In this document: positions 47,127-54,887 of the stretch, piece by piece
Layout: every line of letters starts with the position of its first letter
Numbering within the stretch: position 1 is the first letter of the stretch
Origin: CAVQBC01 sp963710665
Lineage (GTDB): Bacteria > Actinomycetota > Thermoleophilia > Solirubrobacterales > Solirubrobacteraceae
Direction of reading: 5' to 3'
DNA length: 64,000 nt
Assembly: GCA_963710665.1 (NCBI GenBank)
Contig: CAVQBC010000008.1
Location: forward strand, 1 to 64,000
Position numbers and translations under genes: made by a program
Notes under the pieces: model-generated
What the model saw: the letters and a program-made list of their open reading frames with translations, nothing else
What the model was told of the DNA's origin: nothing
Database searches by the model: none

Positions 47127-48422
47127 TTGCGCGTCGCCTCCGCCCTGCTGGCGGGCGGGTTGGCGTTCGCGCTGGGCGCCGCCGCATGGCTGGGCGTCCG
47201 CGACGCCCCGCGCGCGCCGTCGCCCACCCCGGGCGCCTCGGCGACGCCCACGCCGTCGCCGCCGCCCACCGCCGCGGCGCGCAGCCTGGCGCTGGGCATC
47301 ACGGAGCCCAACCCGAACTTCCTGTGGCCCGCCGGCCGCGAGGTGGCGGCGCCGTTCGACCGCTGGCGCGAGTCGCTCGCGCGCATCCGCCCCGCCTACT
47401 ACCGGCTGATGGTCGACTGGCGCGTCCTGCAGCCGACCCCCGACGCACCGGTGGACCTGAGCGCGCACCAGAGCGGCTGCATGCGCGCCGAGCGCCCGTG
47501 CGCGGGCTGGGCGGGCGTGCGCGAGCAGCTGCGGGCGCTGGCGGCCCGCCAGCGCGACGGCGGCTGGGACGGCATGGTCGTGATCACCGGGACGCCCGAC
47601 TGGGCGGCCCAGCCGGCCGGCGGCTGTGAGCGGCCCGGGACCGCGCTGCGCTCCCGGCGGGTGCGCGGCGAGGCGCTGCCCGCCTACCGCCGCCTCGTCG
47701 CCGCGCTGATCGCCGCCGCCCGCGAGGAGGGCGCGCGGCTGACGTACTGGAGCCCGTGGAACGAGCCCAACCACCCGTACTTCCTCTCGCCGCAGCGCAG
47801 CGAGTGCGACCGCTCGGCGCCGTCGGGCGCTCCGGTGATGTACGCCGAGCTCGCGCGGGCGATGCTCTCCGAGCTCGACGCCGCCGAGGGCGACCAGCGG
47901 CTCGTGCTCGGCGAGCTGGCAGGGCTGACCGAGCCGACGCGCCACCGCACCACCGTCGCGGAGTTCATCGCCGGGCTGCCGCGCGACCTCGTCTGCCGCG
48001 CGGACGTCTGGGGTCAGCACGCCTACGCGGGCGGCGCCGACCCGGTCGACGAGGCGGCGACCGGCCTCGCCGACCAGGACTGCCCGCGCGTGCCGCCGAT
48101 CTGGATCACGGAGACCGGCGCCGGCACGCCGCCGGAGGAGCTGTCGGCGGCGCGGACCTTCGGCGACGAGCGCGCGGCGTGCGCGGAGCTCGAGCGGCGC
48201 CTCGCGGACTGGTACGAGGACCCGCGCGTGGCGGCCGCCTTCCAGTACACGCTCCGCGAGGACGACCGCTTCCGCACCGGCCTCGTGACCACGGACCTCG
48301 AGCGGGCGCGGACCGCCCTGGGGCTGTGGGAGGCGTGGGGAGCCCGCGGCTCGCCGCGGCGACCCGCCGCCGGCCGCGGCCTGCGGCGCGCGGTAGCGGC
48401 GGCGGACCGGAGCCCCGTGTAG
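47127..48422 (+). CDS. Exported glycoside-hydrolase-like protein (TIM barrel, clan A type)
   Basis: Protein of 431 residues. It has an N-terminal membrane/signal segment (LLAGGLAFALGAAAWLGV) and a Pro/Thr/Ser-rich linker to about residue 50. The catalytic-like motifs are WSPWNEPNHPYF with Glu213 as acid/base and IWITETGAGTPP with Glu329 as nucleophile, as in clan GH-A enzymes such as GH5 and GH39. VVITGTPDWAAQP is a typical strand-3/4 segment. The start is TTG at 47127; no better start was found. It is followed 11 nt later by a polytopic membrane protein, suggesting a cell-envelope or extracellular polysaccharide task. The family is not certain. Confidence 0.75.
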   Translation: MRVASALLAGGLAFALGAAAWLGVRDAPRAPSPTPGASATPTPSPPPTAAARSLALGITEPNPNFLWPAGREVAAPFDRWRESLARIRPAYYRLMVDWRVLQPTPDAPVDLSAHQSGCMRAERPCAGWAGVREQLRALAARQRDGGWDGMVVITGTPDWAAQPAGGCERPGTALRSRRVRGEALPAYRRLVAALIAAAREEGARLTYWSPWNEPNHPYFLSPQRSECDRSAPSGAPVMYAELARAMLSELDAAEGDQRLVLGELAGLTEPTRHRTTVAEFIAGLPRDLVCRADVWGQHAYAGGADPVDEAATGLADQDCPRVPPIWITETGAGTPPEELSAARTFGDERAACAELERRLADWYEDPRVAAAFQYTLREDDRFRTGLVTTDLERARTALGLWEAWGARGSPRRPAAGRGLRRAVAAADRSPV

Positions 48423-48433
48423 CGTCGCGCCCC

Positions 48434-49822
48434 ATGGCCACGGTGAGCTCGGAGGGCGGGCGGCTGCGCGGGCGCGCGGCGGCGGCCGGGCCGCTGCCGT
48501 GGGTCGCGCTCGCGCTGGTCGGGCTCGCGCTCGGCTCGGCGCTGCTCGTCGCGCCGGCGCCGACCTACGACCCGTGGATGTGGCTGCTGTGGGGGCGTGA
48601 GGTGGCCGGCGGCGCGCTCAGCACCGCGGAGGGACCCGCGTTCAAGCCGCTGCCGGTCGCGGTGTGCGCCGTGCTGGCGCCGCTCGGCGCGCTCGCGCCC
48701 GCAGCGTGGGTGCTGATCGCCCGCGCCGCGGCGCTCGCGGCCGTCTGGCTCGCGTTCCGCCTCGGCCGCCGGCTCGGGGGCGACTCGGTCGCGTCCGGGG
48801 TCGTGGCGGGGCTCGGCGTCGCGCTGTGCGGCGGGTTCCTCGTCTACGCGGCGACCGGCCTCACCGAGGGCGCGCTGCTCGCGCTCGCGCTCGGGGGCGT
48901 CGAGGCGTGGCGCGCGGGGCGCGGGCGGATCGCGCTCGCGTGCGCGGTCGCCTGCGCGCTGCTGCGCGTGGAGACGTGGCCGTTCCTGCTCCTGGCCGCG
49001 GTCGTGCACTGCCGCCGCCGGCCCCGCGACGCCCCGCTGCTCGCCGGCGTCGCGGCCGCGGTCCTCGCGGCGTGGTTCGTACCGGAGTGGCTCGGGTCCG
49101 GCGATCCGCTGCGCTCGGGCGGCCGCGCGCGGGTGCCGAACCCCGGGCAGCCGGCGCTCGCCGACGTGCCCGCGGCGGCGTCCCTGCGCGCCGCGGTCGC
49201 GCTGCCGCTGTGGCCGCTGTGGCTCGGGGTGGCGTGGCTCGCCGGGCGGGCGGCGCGAGGGAGCGCGACCGCGCGGCACGCGCTCGCCCCCGCCGCGGTG
49301 GGCGGCCTGTGGATCGCGCTCGTCGCGGTCATGGCCCAGGCCGGCTTCTCCGGCGAGCCGCGCTACGCGCTGCCGGGCGCCGCGCTGGTCGCGATCAGCG
49401 GGGCGGTGGGGCTGGTGGACGCCGCACGGTGGTGCGGGGCGGCGGCCCGGGGGGCCCCCGCCGTCGCACTTGTTGCGGTCCTCGCGCTCGCGGCGGCCCC
49501 GCGCGCGGACGACGTATGGCGCCTGCGCGCCGCGCAGGCCTACCAGGCCGACCTCGCCCGCGACCTCGCCGACGCGGTGCGGGCGGCCGGCGGCCGCGAG
49601 GCGGTCCTCGACTGCGGGCGGCCGTACGTCGGGCGCTACCGCGGGCCGCTGATGGCCTACGAGCTGCGGGTCGCCAAGCGGGTGGTCGGCTTCACGCCGC
49701 GCGCACCCGGGGTCGTGTTCCGCTCGCGGCTCACCGCCGGGGCGCGGCCCGCGCCCGACGCGCCCGCGCCGTTCGCGCCCGCGGCGCGCGCCGGCACCTG
49801 GGCGGTGCTGCTCGCATGTTGA
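48434..49822 (+). CDS. Polytopic membrane protein, GT-C glycosyltransferase-like
   Basis: Protein of 462 residues with about ten membrane helices. The first external loop after helix 1 has TYDPWMWLLWGREVAGG, and a soluble C-terminal region (about 360-462) is predicted outside. The layout (helix 1, acidic first loop, many helices, C-terminal globular part) resembles actinobacterial GT-C/ArnT-like proteins, but no catalytic motif is certain. ATG at 48434 follows the glycosidase-like gene closely, so the two are likely co-transcribed. Its stop abuts the iron-type palindrome at 49823. Confidence 0.65.
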   Translation: MATVSSEGGRLRGRAAAAGPLPWVALALVGLALGSALLVAPAPTYDPWMWLLWGREVAGGALSTAEGPAFKPLPVAVCAVLAPLGALAPAAWVLIARAAALAAVWLAFRLGRRLGGDSVASGVVAGLGVALCGGFLVYAATGLTEGALLALALGGVEAWRAGRGRIALACAVACALLRVETWPFLLLAAVVHCRRRPRDAPLLAGVAAAVLAAWFVPEWLGSGDPLRSGGRARVPNPGQPALADVPAAASLRAAVALPLWPLWLGVAWLAGRAARGSATARHALAPAAVGGLWIALVAVMAQAGFSGEPRYALPGAALVAISGAVGLVDAARWCGAAARGAPAVALVAVLALAAAPRADDVWRLRAAQAYQADLARDLADAVRAAGGREAVLDCGRPYVGRYRGPLMAYELRVAKRVVGFTPRAPGVVFRSRLTAGARPAPDAPAPFAPAARAGTWAVLLAC

Positions 49823-49838
49823 CTTAGGGTTCCCTAAG
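49823..49838. promoter_or_regulatory. Iron-regulon-type palindrome CTTAGGGTTCCCTAAG
   Basis: Perfect 7-2-7 inverted repeat, 11 nt before the ATG of the PQQ-type dehydrogenase gene. It matches the boxes at 9183-9196 and 52116-52129. The site is placed where a repressor would block initiation. Confidence 0.6.
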
Positions 49839-49849
49839 ATGCCCGGCCG

Positions 49850-51004
49850 ATGCGTCGCGCCGCCCCGCTGCTCCCGCTGCTGCTCGGCGCCGTGCTCGCC
49901 GCCTGCGGGGGCGACGAGCCACCCGAGGACCCGCGCGCCGCGGTGCGGCCGCTGCAGCCGGCGACCGAGGCGGGCGACGGCCACCACTTCGCCGTCGAGC
50001 GCATCGCGGGCGGCCTGAACCGGCCGACCTACGTCGGCGCGGCGCCCGGCGACCGCGGCCGGCTGTGGGTGCTCGAGCAGCCCGGGCGCGTGGTCCGCGT
50101 CAGCGGCGAGCGGCAGCGCACGGTGCTCGATCTGACCGGCCAGGTCCGGACCGGCTCGGAGATGGGGCTGCTCGGCATGGCGTTCCACCCGGACTTCGCG
50201 ACCAACCGGCGGCTCTATCTGCACTGGACCAACCGCGAGGGCGACACGCGCGTCGCCGAGTTCCGGGCGCGCCGGGACGGCACCATCGACCCGCGGCCGC
50301 TGCGCGAGCTGCTGACGGTCGAGCAGCCGGAGGAGAACCACAAGGGCGGTCAGCTCGCGTTCGGGCCCGACGGCCGGCTCTACCTCGGGCTCGGCGACGG
50401 CGGCGGGGCGTTCGACCCGCGCCAGTCGGCGCAGGACCTGCACAAGCAGCTCGGCAAGGTGCTGGCGGTCGACGTCGAGGCGCCGCGGCCGCGCTGGGCG
50501 GTCGTCCTCAGCGGGCTGCGCAACCCGTGGCGCTTCTCGTTCGACCCCGCGCTCGGCGAGATCTGGGTCGGCGACGTCGGCCAGGACGAGGTCGAGGAGA
50601 TCAACCGCGTGCTGCTCGAGCCCGACGAGCCGCCGAAGAACCTGGGCTGGAGCGCGTTCGAGGGCACCGGGCGCGTCGAGCGCCCCCGGCGGCTCGACAC
50701 GAGCGGCGACCTCGTCTGGCCCGTCGCGTCCTACAAGCACACCGACGGGTGCTCGGTGATCGGCGGGCTCGTCTACCAGGGCGCGGCGCTGCCGAAGATG
50801 TCGGGGCGCTACGTCTACGGGGACTTCTGCTCGGCGGTGCTCTGGACCCTGCGCGGTACGCCGCAGGGGCGCGCGGCCGACGTGCGGCGCGAGCGGGCGC
50901 GCATCCCGCAGCTGACCCACATCGGCACCGATGGCGAGGGCGAGCTCGTCTTCGCGTCCGCCGCCGGGATGCTCTACCGCGCGGTCCCGCCGTCCGGCGG
51001 CTGA
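49850..51004 (+). CDS. PQQ-dependent glucose/sorbosone dehydrogenase-like lipoprotein
   Basis: Exported six-bladed beta-propeller of 384 residues. A lipoprotein signal ends at Cys19 (AVLAACGG). Family landmarks are GGLNRPTYVGAAPGDRGRLWVLEQPGRV, MGLLGMAFHPDFATNRRLYLHWT, NHKGGQLAFGPDGRLYLGLGDGGG, GLRNPWRFSFDP with GDVGQDEVEEIN, and GRYVYGDFCSA. These belong to the soluble glucose dehydrogenase/YliI (Asd) type. The substrate is unknown and PQQ use is assumed from the family. A palindrome shared with iron uptake loci lies just upstream, which is unexpected for a sugar dehydrogenase. Its end overlaps the convergent ABC ATPase gene by 31 nt. Confidence 0.85.
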   Translation: MRRAAPLLPLLLGAVLAACGGDEPPEDPRAAVRPLQPATEAGDGHHFAVERIAGGLNRPTYVGAAPGDRGRLWVLEQPGRVVRVSGERQRTVLDLTGQVRTGSEMGLLGMAFHPDFATNRRLYLHWTNREGDTRVAEFRARRDGTIDPRPLRELLTVEQPEENHKGGQLAFGPDGRLYLGLGDGGGAFDPRQSAQDLHKQLGKVLAVDVEAPRPRWAVVLSGLRNPWRFSFDPALGEIWVGDVGQDEVEEINRVLLEPDEPPKNLGWSAFEGTGRVERPRRLDTSGDLVWPVASYKHTDGCSVIGGLVYQGAALPKMSGRYVYGDFCSAVLWTLRGTPQGRAADVRRERARIPQLTHIGTDGEGELVFASAAGMLYRAVPPSGG

Positions 51005-52089
51005 TCCTCCGGCACCGCGGTCACCGGGCCCTCCACCCACACGCGCACGCGGTCGCCGGGGTGCCAGGCCGGGAACCCGAGCCGCCGGCTGCGCAGCCTG
51101 GCGCCGCTCGGCAGCTCGAGGTGGACGAGCTGGTCGTGGCCGTAGAAGGAGCGCCCGACGACGACGCCGTCCACCGCGGTGGCGTCGGTGGCGTGCAGCC
51201 CGATGCCGACCGACTCGGGCCGCACCACCACCTGGACCGCGCCGCTGAGCTCGTCGCCGACGCCGAAGCGGCCGAGCTCGCACTCGACGACGCCCGCGCG
51301 CGCGGTGCCGGCCAGCACGTCGGCATCGCCCAGGAACTGGGCCACCCAGCGCGAGCCGGGCCGCTCGTAGACCGACTCGGGCGTGCCGACCTGCTCGATC
51401 CGCCCGGCGCGCATCACCGCGACGGTGTCCGCCAGCGACAGCGCCTCGGCCTGGTCGTGGGTGACGAGCAGCGCGCTCGTCCCGGCGGCGCGCAGGATGG
51501 ACGCCACCTCCTCGCGCAGCGCCTGCCGCAGTCCCGCGTCCAGCGCGGCGAACGGCTCGTCGAGCAGGACGACCTCGGGATCGGGGGCGAGCGCCCGCGC
51601 GAGCGCGACCCGCTGGCGCTCGCCGCCCGAGAGCTCGTGCGGGAAGCTTCCGGCCCGGTCCTCGAGCGCGACGAGGCGCAGGCATTCCCCGACCCGCTCC
51701 GGACGGGAGGTGCCGAAGCCGACGTTGCCCTCGACCGTCAGGTGCGGGAACAGCGCGCCCTGCTGGAAGACCATGCCGACGCGGCGCCGCTCGGGCTCCA
51801 CCCACGTCCCGGGCCCGGTGACCTCCAGCCCGCCCACGCGCACGGACCCCGCGTCGGGGCGCTCGAAGCCCGCGATCACCCGCAGCAGCGTCGTCTTGCC
51901 CGACCCGCTGGGGCCGAGCAGCGCCACGATCTCTCCGTCGCCGACCGTCAGGCTCGCGCCGTCGACCGCCGCGACGCCCCCGAAGGACTTCGTCACGGCG
52001 TCGGCAAGGATGGCGGCGACCTCGCCCGGCGGGGAACTCGCGGGGGCTGCGGGCTCTTCCACGTCGTCGACCGTGTCGTGCGGGGGCAT
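50974..52089 (-). CDS. Fe3+ ABC transporter ATP-binding protein (FbpC/FutC-like)
   Basis: ATPase of 371 residues with an N-terminal acidic extension. Walker A is LLGPSGSGKTT, the signature LSGGERQRVALARAL, Walker B VVLLDEPFAALD and the H-loop LVTHDQAEAL. The C-terminal TOBE-type domain has VVVRPESVGIGL and GRSFYGHDQLVHLELPSGARL, as in FbpC-type iron importers. It lies divergent from the binding protein and permease genes at 52159-54875, with the shared iron-type box at 52116-52129 in the 69-nt gap, so one repressor could control all three subunits. Confidence 0.88.
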   Translation of the reverse strand: MPPHDTVDDVEEPAAPASSPPGEVAAILADAVTKSFGGVAAVDGASLTVGDGEIVALLGPSGSGKTTLLRVIAGFERPDAGSVRVGGLEVTGPGTWVEPERRRVGMVFQQGALFPHLTVEGNVGFGTSRPERVGECLRLVALEDRAGSFPHELSGGERQRVALARALAPDPEVVLLDEPFAALDAGLRQALREEVASILRAAGTSALLVTHDQAEALSLADTVAVMRAGRIEQVGTPESVYERPGSRWVAQFLGDADVLAGTARAGVVECELGRFGVGDELSGAVQVVVRPESVGIGLHATDATAVDGVVVGRSFYGHDQLVHLELPSGARLRSRRLGFPAWHPGDRVRVWVEGPVTAVPEDQPPDGGTAR

Positions 52090-52115
52090 CCGGTGGGTGG
52101 CCGCTCGGCGGTCGA

Positions 52116-52129
52116 TGAGGGTACCCTAA
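52116..52129. promoter_or_regulatory. Iron-regulon-type palindrome TGAGGGTACCCTAA
   Basis: One mismatch from TTAGGGTACCCTAA, in the divergent promoter region of the Fe3+ ABC importer genes. Together with 9183-9196 and 49823-49838 it defines the three-site set. Confidence 0.6.
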
Positions 52130-52158
52130 TCCCGTTTCCGACCAGGAGGGACCGCAGG

Positions 52159-53187
52159 ATGCTTCCACCTTCGATCCGCCGGCACTGGCGCCTGGCCGGC
52201 GGCGCGCTCGTCGTCGTCGTGGCGCTGCTCGGCGCCGCCGTCGTGGCGATGGGCGGGTCCTCCGACGTCGTGGTCTACAACGGGCGCTCGCAGTACGGGG
52301 ACGAGCAGGCCTTCCTGTCCTTCGAGAAGGACACCGGGCTCGACGTCGAGCTGCGCGGCGGCACCGCGCCGGAGCTCTTCGAGCGCCTGCGCGGCGAGGG
52401 CGCCGACACGCCCGCCGACCTGCTGGTCACGACCGACCTCGCCAACCTCTGGCGCGCGAAGGAGGCGGGGCTGCTGGAGAACGTGACCACGCCGGCGCTC
52501 GAGCGCAACGTGCCCGGCCAGCTGCGGGATCCCGACGGCGCCTGGTGGGCGATGAGCCTGCGGATCCGCACGATGATGCGCTCGACCGAGCGCGTGCCCG
52601 AGAACGCCCTGAAGACCTACGCCGACCTCGGCGACAAGCGCTGGCGCGGCCGCCTGTGCCTGCGCACGAGCAACAACGAGTACAACCAGTCGCTCGTCGC
52701 CGACATGCTGGCCAAGCGCGGCGACGCGGCGACCGAGAAGCTGCTGCGCTCCTGGATGGCCAACGACCCGCAGATCCTCGGCTCCGACGTCGACGTGCTC
52801 GAGGCGATCGCGGCCGACCGCTGCGACGTCGGCCTCACCAACCACTACTACCTCGGCCGCGAGCTCGCCGACGACCCGGACTTCCCGGTCGCGCCCGCCT
52901 GGGCGGACCAGGACGGCGCGGGCGCGCACACCAACCTCTCCGGGGTCGGGCTCGTCAAGGGCGCCGAGCACCGCGCGGACGCGGTTCGCCTCATGGAGCA
53001 CCTCACCGGCACCGAGGCCCAGGAGGCGATCGTGAAGAACAGCGAGCTGGCGGCCAACCCGGCGGTCCCGCCGGCCGCCCACATCCGCGACTGGGCGGAG
53101 GTCAAGATGGACCCGATCGACGTCGAGGAGGCCGGCAGGCGGCTGCCCGACGCGGTCGAGTTGATGCAGCAGGTCGGGTGGAGGTAG
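52159..53187 (+). CDS. Fe3+ ABC transporter substrate-binding protein (FbpA/FutA-like)
   Basis: Binding protein of 342 residues with a non-lipid N-terminal membrane anchor or signal (LAGGALVVVVALLGAAVVAMGG). The mature chain starts DVVVYNGRSQYGDEQAFLSFEKDTGLDVELRGG, the usual family beginning. The paired iron-ligand tyrosines are Tyr230 and Tyr231 in TNHYYLGREL. TDLANLWRAKEAGLLE and LRTSNNEYNQSLVADML are also typical. ATG at 52159 has a strong ribosome site (GGAGGGACCGCAGG). The permease gene overlaps its end by 10 nt. Confidence 0.9.
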   Translation: MLPPSIRRHWRLAGGALVVVVALLGAAVVAMGGSSDVVVYNGRSQYGDEQAFLSFEKDTGLDVELRGGTAPELFERLRGEGADTPADLLVTTDLANLWRAKEAGLLENVTTPALERNVPGQLRDPDGAWWAMSLRIRTMMRSTERVPENALKTYADLGDKRWRGRLCLRTSNNEYNQSLVADMLAKRGDAATEKLLRSWMANDPQILGSDVDVLEAIAADRCDVGLTNHYYLGRELADDPDFPVAPAWADQDGAGAHTNLSGVGLVKGAEHRADAVRLMEHLTGTEAQEAIVKNSELAANPAVPPAAHIRDWAEVKMDPIDVEEAGRRLPDAVELMQQVGWR

Positions 53188-54875
53188 CGGCCGGCGAGCG
53201 CGCCGCCGGCGAGGCCGCGGCCGGCGGACCCCCGCGGCGGCGGGTCGCGGGGTGGACCGTCGTCAGCGCGCTCGTGGCCCTGCTCGTCGCCGGGCCGCTG
53301 CTCGCGCTCCCGCTGAGCTTCATCGGCGAGGGGCGGGCGCTCGACCGCATCGCGAGCGGCCTGCTCGGCGATGCGCTGGCCGCCAGCGTGGTGCTCGCGG
53401 CCGGCGTGGCCGCCGGGACGGTGCTGGTGGGCGGCGGGCTCGCCGCGCTCGTCTCCTTCTACGACTTCCCCGGGCGGCGCTGGCTCGACTGGGCGCTCGT
53501 GCTCCCGCTGGCGATGCCGGCCTACGTGCTGGTGTTCGTCCTGCTCGGGCAGTACGACGCCTCGAGCGCGCTGCAGACCGGCCTGCGCGAGGTGTTCGGC
53601 CCCGGCTTCCGGCTGCCCGAGGTCCGCTCCACGGCGGGGGCCATCACGGTGCTCACGCTCGTGCTGTACCCCTACGTGTACGTGCTGGGGCGCGGCGCCT
53701 TCCTCGCCCAGTCGCGCGAGACGATGGAGGCGGCGCGCACGCTCGGCCTCAGCCACGCCCGCGCGATCCGGCGCGTCGCGCTGCCGCTCGCCCGCCCGGC
53801 GCTGGCCGCCGGCGCGGCGCTCGCGACGATGGAGGCGCTCGCCGACTTCGGCGCCGTCAACCTCCTCAACTACCGCGCGATGACCGACGCGATCTACCGC
53901 GTCTGGTACGGCGCGTTCGACCGCGCGGCGGCCCTGCAGCTCGCCACCGTGCTCGTCGGGCTCGCGCTCAGCCTCGTCGTGCTCGAGCGGCTGCTGCGGG
54001 GGCGCGCCCGCTACCAGCAGGCGCTGGTGCGCGGGGAGGCGGTCGTCCCGCGGCGGCTGCGTGGGGCGCGAGCCCTCCTGGCGCCCGCCCTGCCGGTCCT
54101 CCTCCTGCTCGTCGTCCTCGTGGCGCCCCTGGCCCAGCTCGTCGTGTGGGCGATCGCCTCGCTGGGCGACGGGACGTTCGGCGCGGGGCTCGCGCGCGAC
54201 GGGCTCAACAGCCTGCTGCTGGCGGCCATCACGGCGCTGATCGCGGTGGGGGCGGCGACCGTCGTCGCCTACGGGCAGCGGGCCCGTCCCTCGCGCGCCG
54301 GGGCCGTGTCCGCCCGCCTGACCTCGCTCGGCTACGCGGTCCCGGGGACCGTGGTCGCCGTCGCCGTCTACGCGCCGGCCTCCTGGCTCGAGCACCGCCT
54401 CGGCGACGCGGGCCGCTCGCTGCTCGGGGTCGACCTCGGCCTGCTGATCACCGGGACCGCGCTCGGGCTCGTGCTCGCCTACGTCGTGCGCTTCCACGCG
54501 CTCGCGCTGTTCGCGGTCGACGCGCGGCTCGAGCGCATCGACCCGGCGCTCGACGACGCCGCCCGCGGCCTCGGCGCCGACAGCTCGCGCATGCTCTCCG
54601 ACGTCCACCTCCCGCTGCTGTGGCCGGGCATCCTCACCGCGACCCTGCTCGTGTTCGTGGAGGTCATGAAGGAGCTGCCCGCCACCGCGCTCCTGCGCCC
54701 GCTGGGCGGCGACACGCTCGCGATCGCGGTGTGGGAGGCCACCAAGGACTCGCGCTTCGAGACCGCGGCGCTGCCGGCGCTGCTGATCGTCGCGGTCGGC
54801 CTCGCCCCGGTGATCATGCTGATCCGCCTCTCGCGCCGCGCCGGCGCGGAGGACGAGCCGATCACGCGGCGCTGA
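53178..54875 (+). CDS. Fe3+ ABC transporter permease, duplicated (FbpB/AfuB-like)
   Basis: Membrane protein of 565 residues made of two fused permease halves with about twelve helices. Each half carries an EAA loop: TMEAARTLGLSHARAIRRVALPLARP in the first and ALDDAARGLGADSSRMLSDVHLPLLWP in the second. LADFGAVNLLNYRAMTDAIYRVW and the final MKELPATALLRPLGGDTLAIAVWE are hallmarks of FbpB/ThiP-type permeases. GTG at 53178 overlaps the fbpA-like stop region by 10 nt and is the only near start before helix 1. It works with 52159-53187 and 50974-52089. Confidence 0.9.
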   Translation: MEVAAGERAAGEAAAGGPPRRRVAGWTVVSALVALLVAGPLLALPLSFIGEGRALDRIASGLLGDALAASVVLAAGVAAGTVLVGGGLAALVSFYDFPGRRWLDWALVLPLAMPAYVLVFVLLGQYDASSALQTGLREVFGPGFRLPEVRSTAGAITVLTLVLYPYVYVLGRGAFLAQSRETMEAARTLGLSHARAIRRVALPLARPALAAGAALATMEALADFGAVNLLNYRAMTDAIYRVWYGAFDRAAALQLATVLVGLALSLVVLERLLRGRARYQQALVRGEAVVPRRLRGARALLAPALPVLLLLVVLVAPLAQLVVWAIASLGDGTFGAGLARDGLNSLLLAAITALIAVGAATVVAYGQRARPSRAGAVSARLTSLGYAVPGTVVAVAVYAPASWLEHRLGDAGRSLLGVDLGLLITGTALGLVLAYVVRFHALALFAVDARLERIDPALDDAARGLGADSSRMLSDVHLPLLWPGILTATLLVFVEVMKELPATALLRPLGGDTLAIAVWEATKDSRFETAALPALLIVAVGLAPVIMLIRLSRRAGAEDEPITRR

Positions 54876-54887
54876 CAGGCTCCGGCG

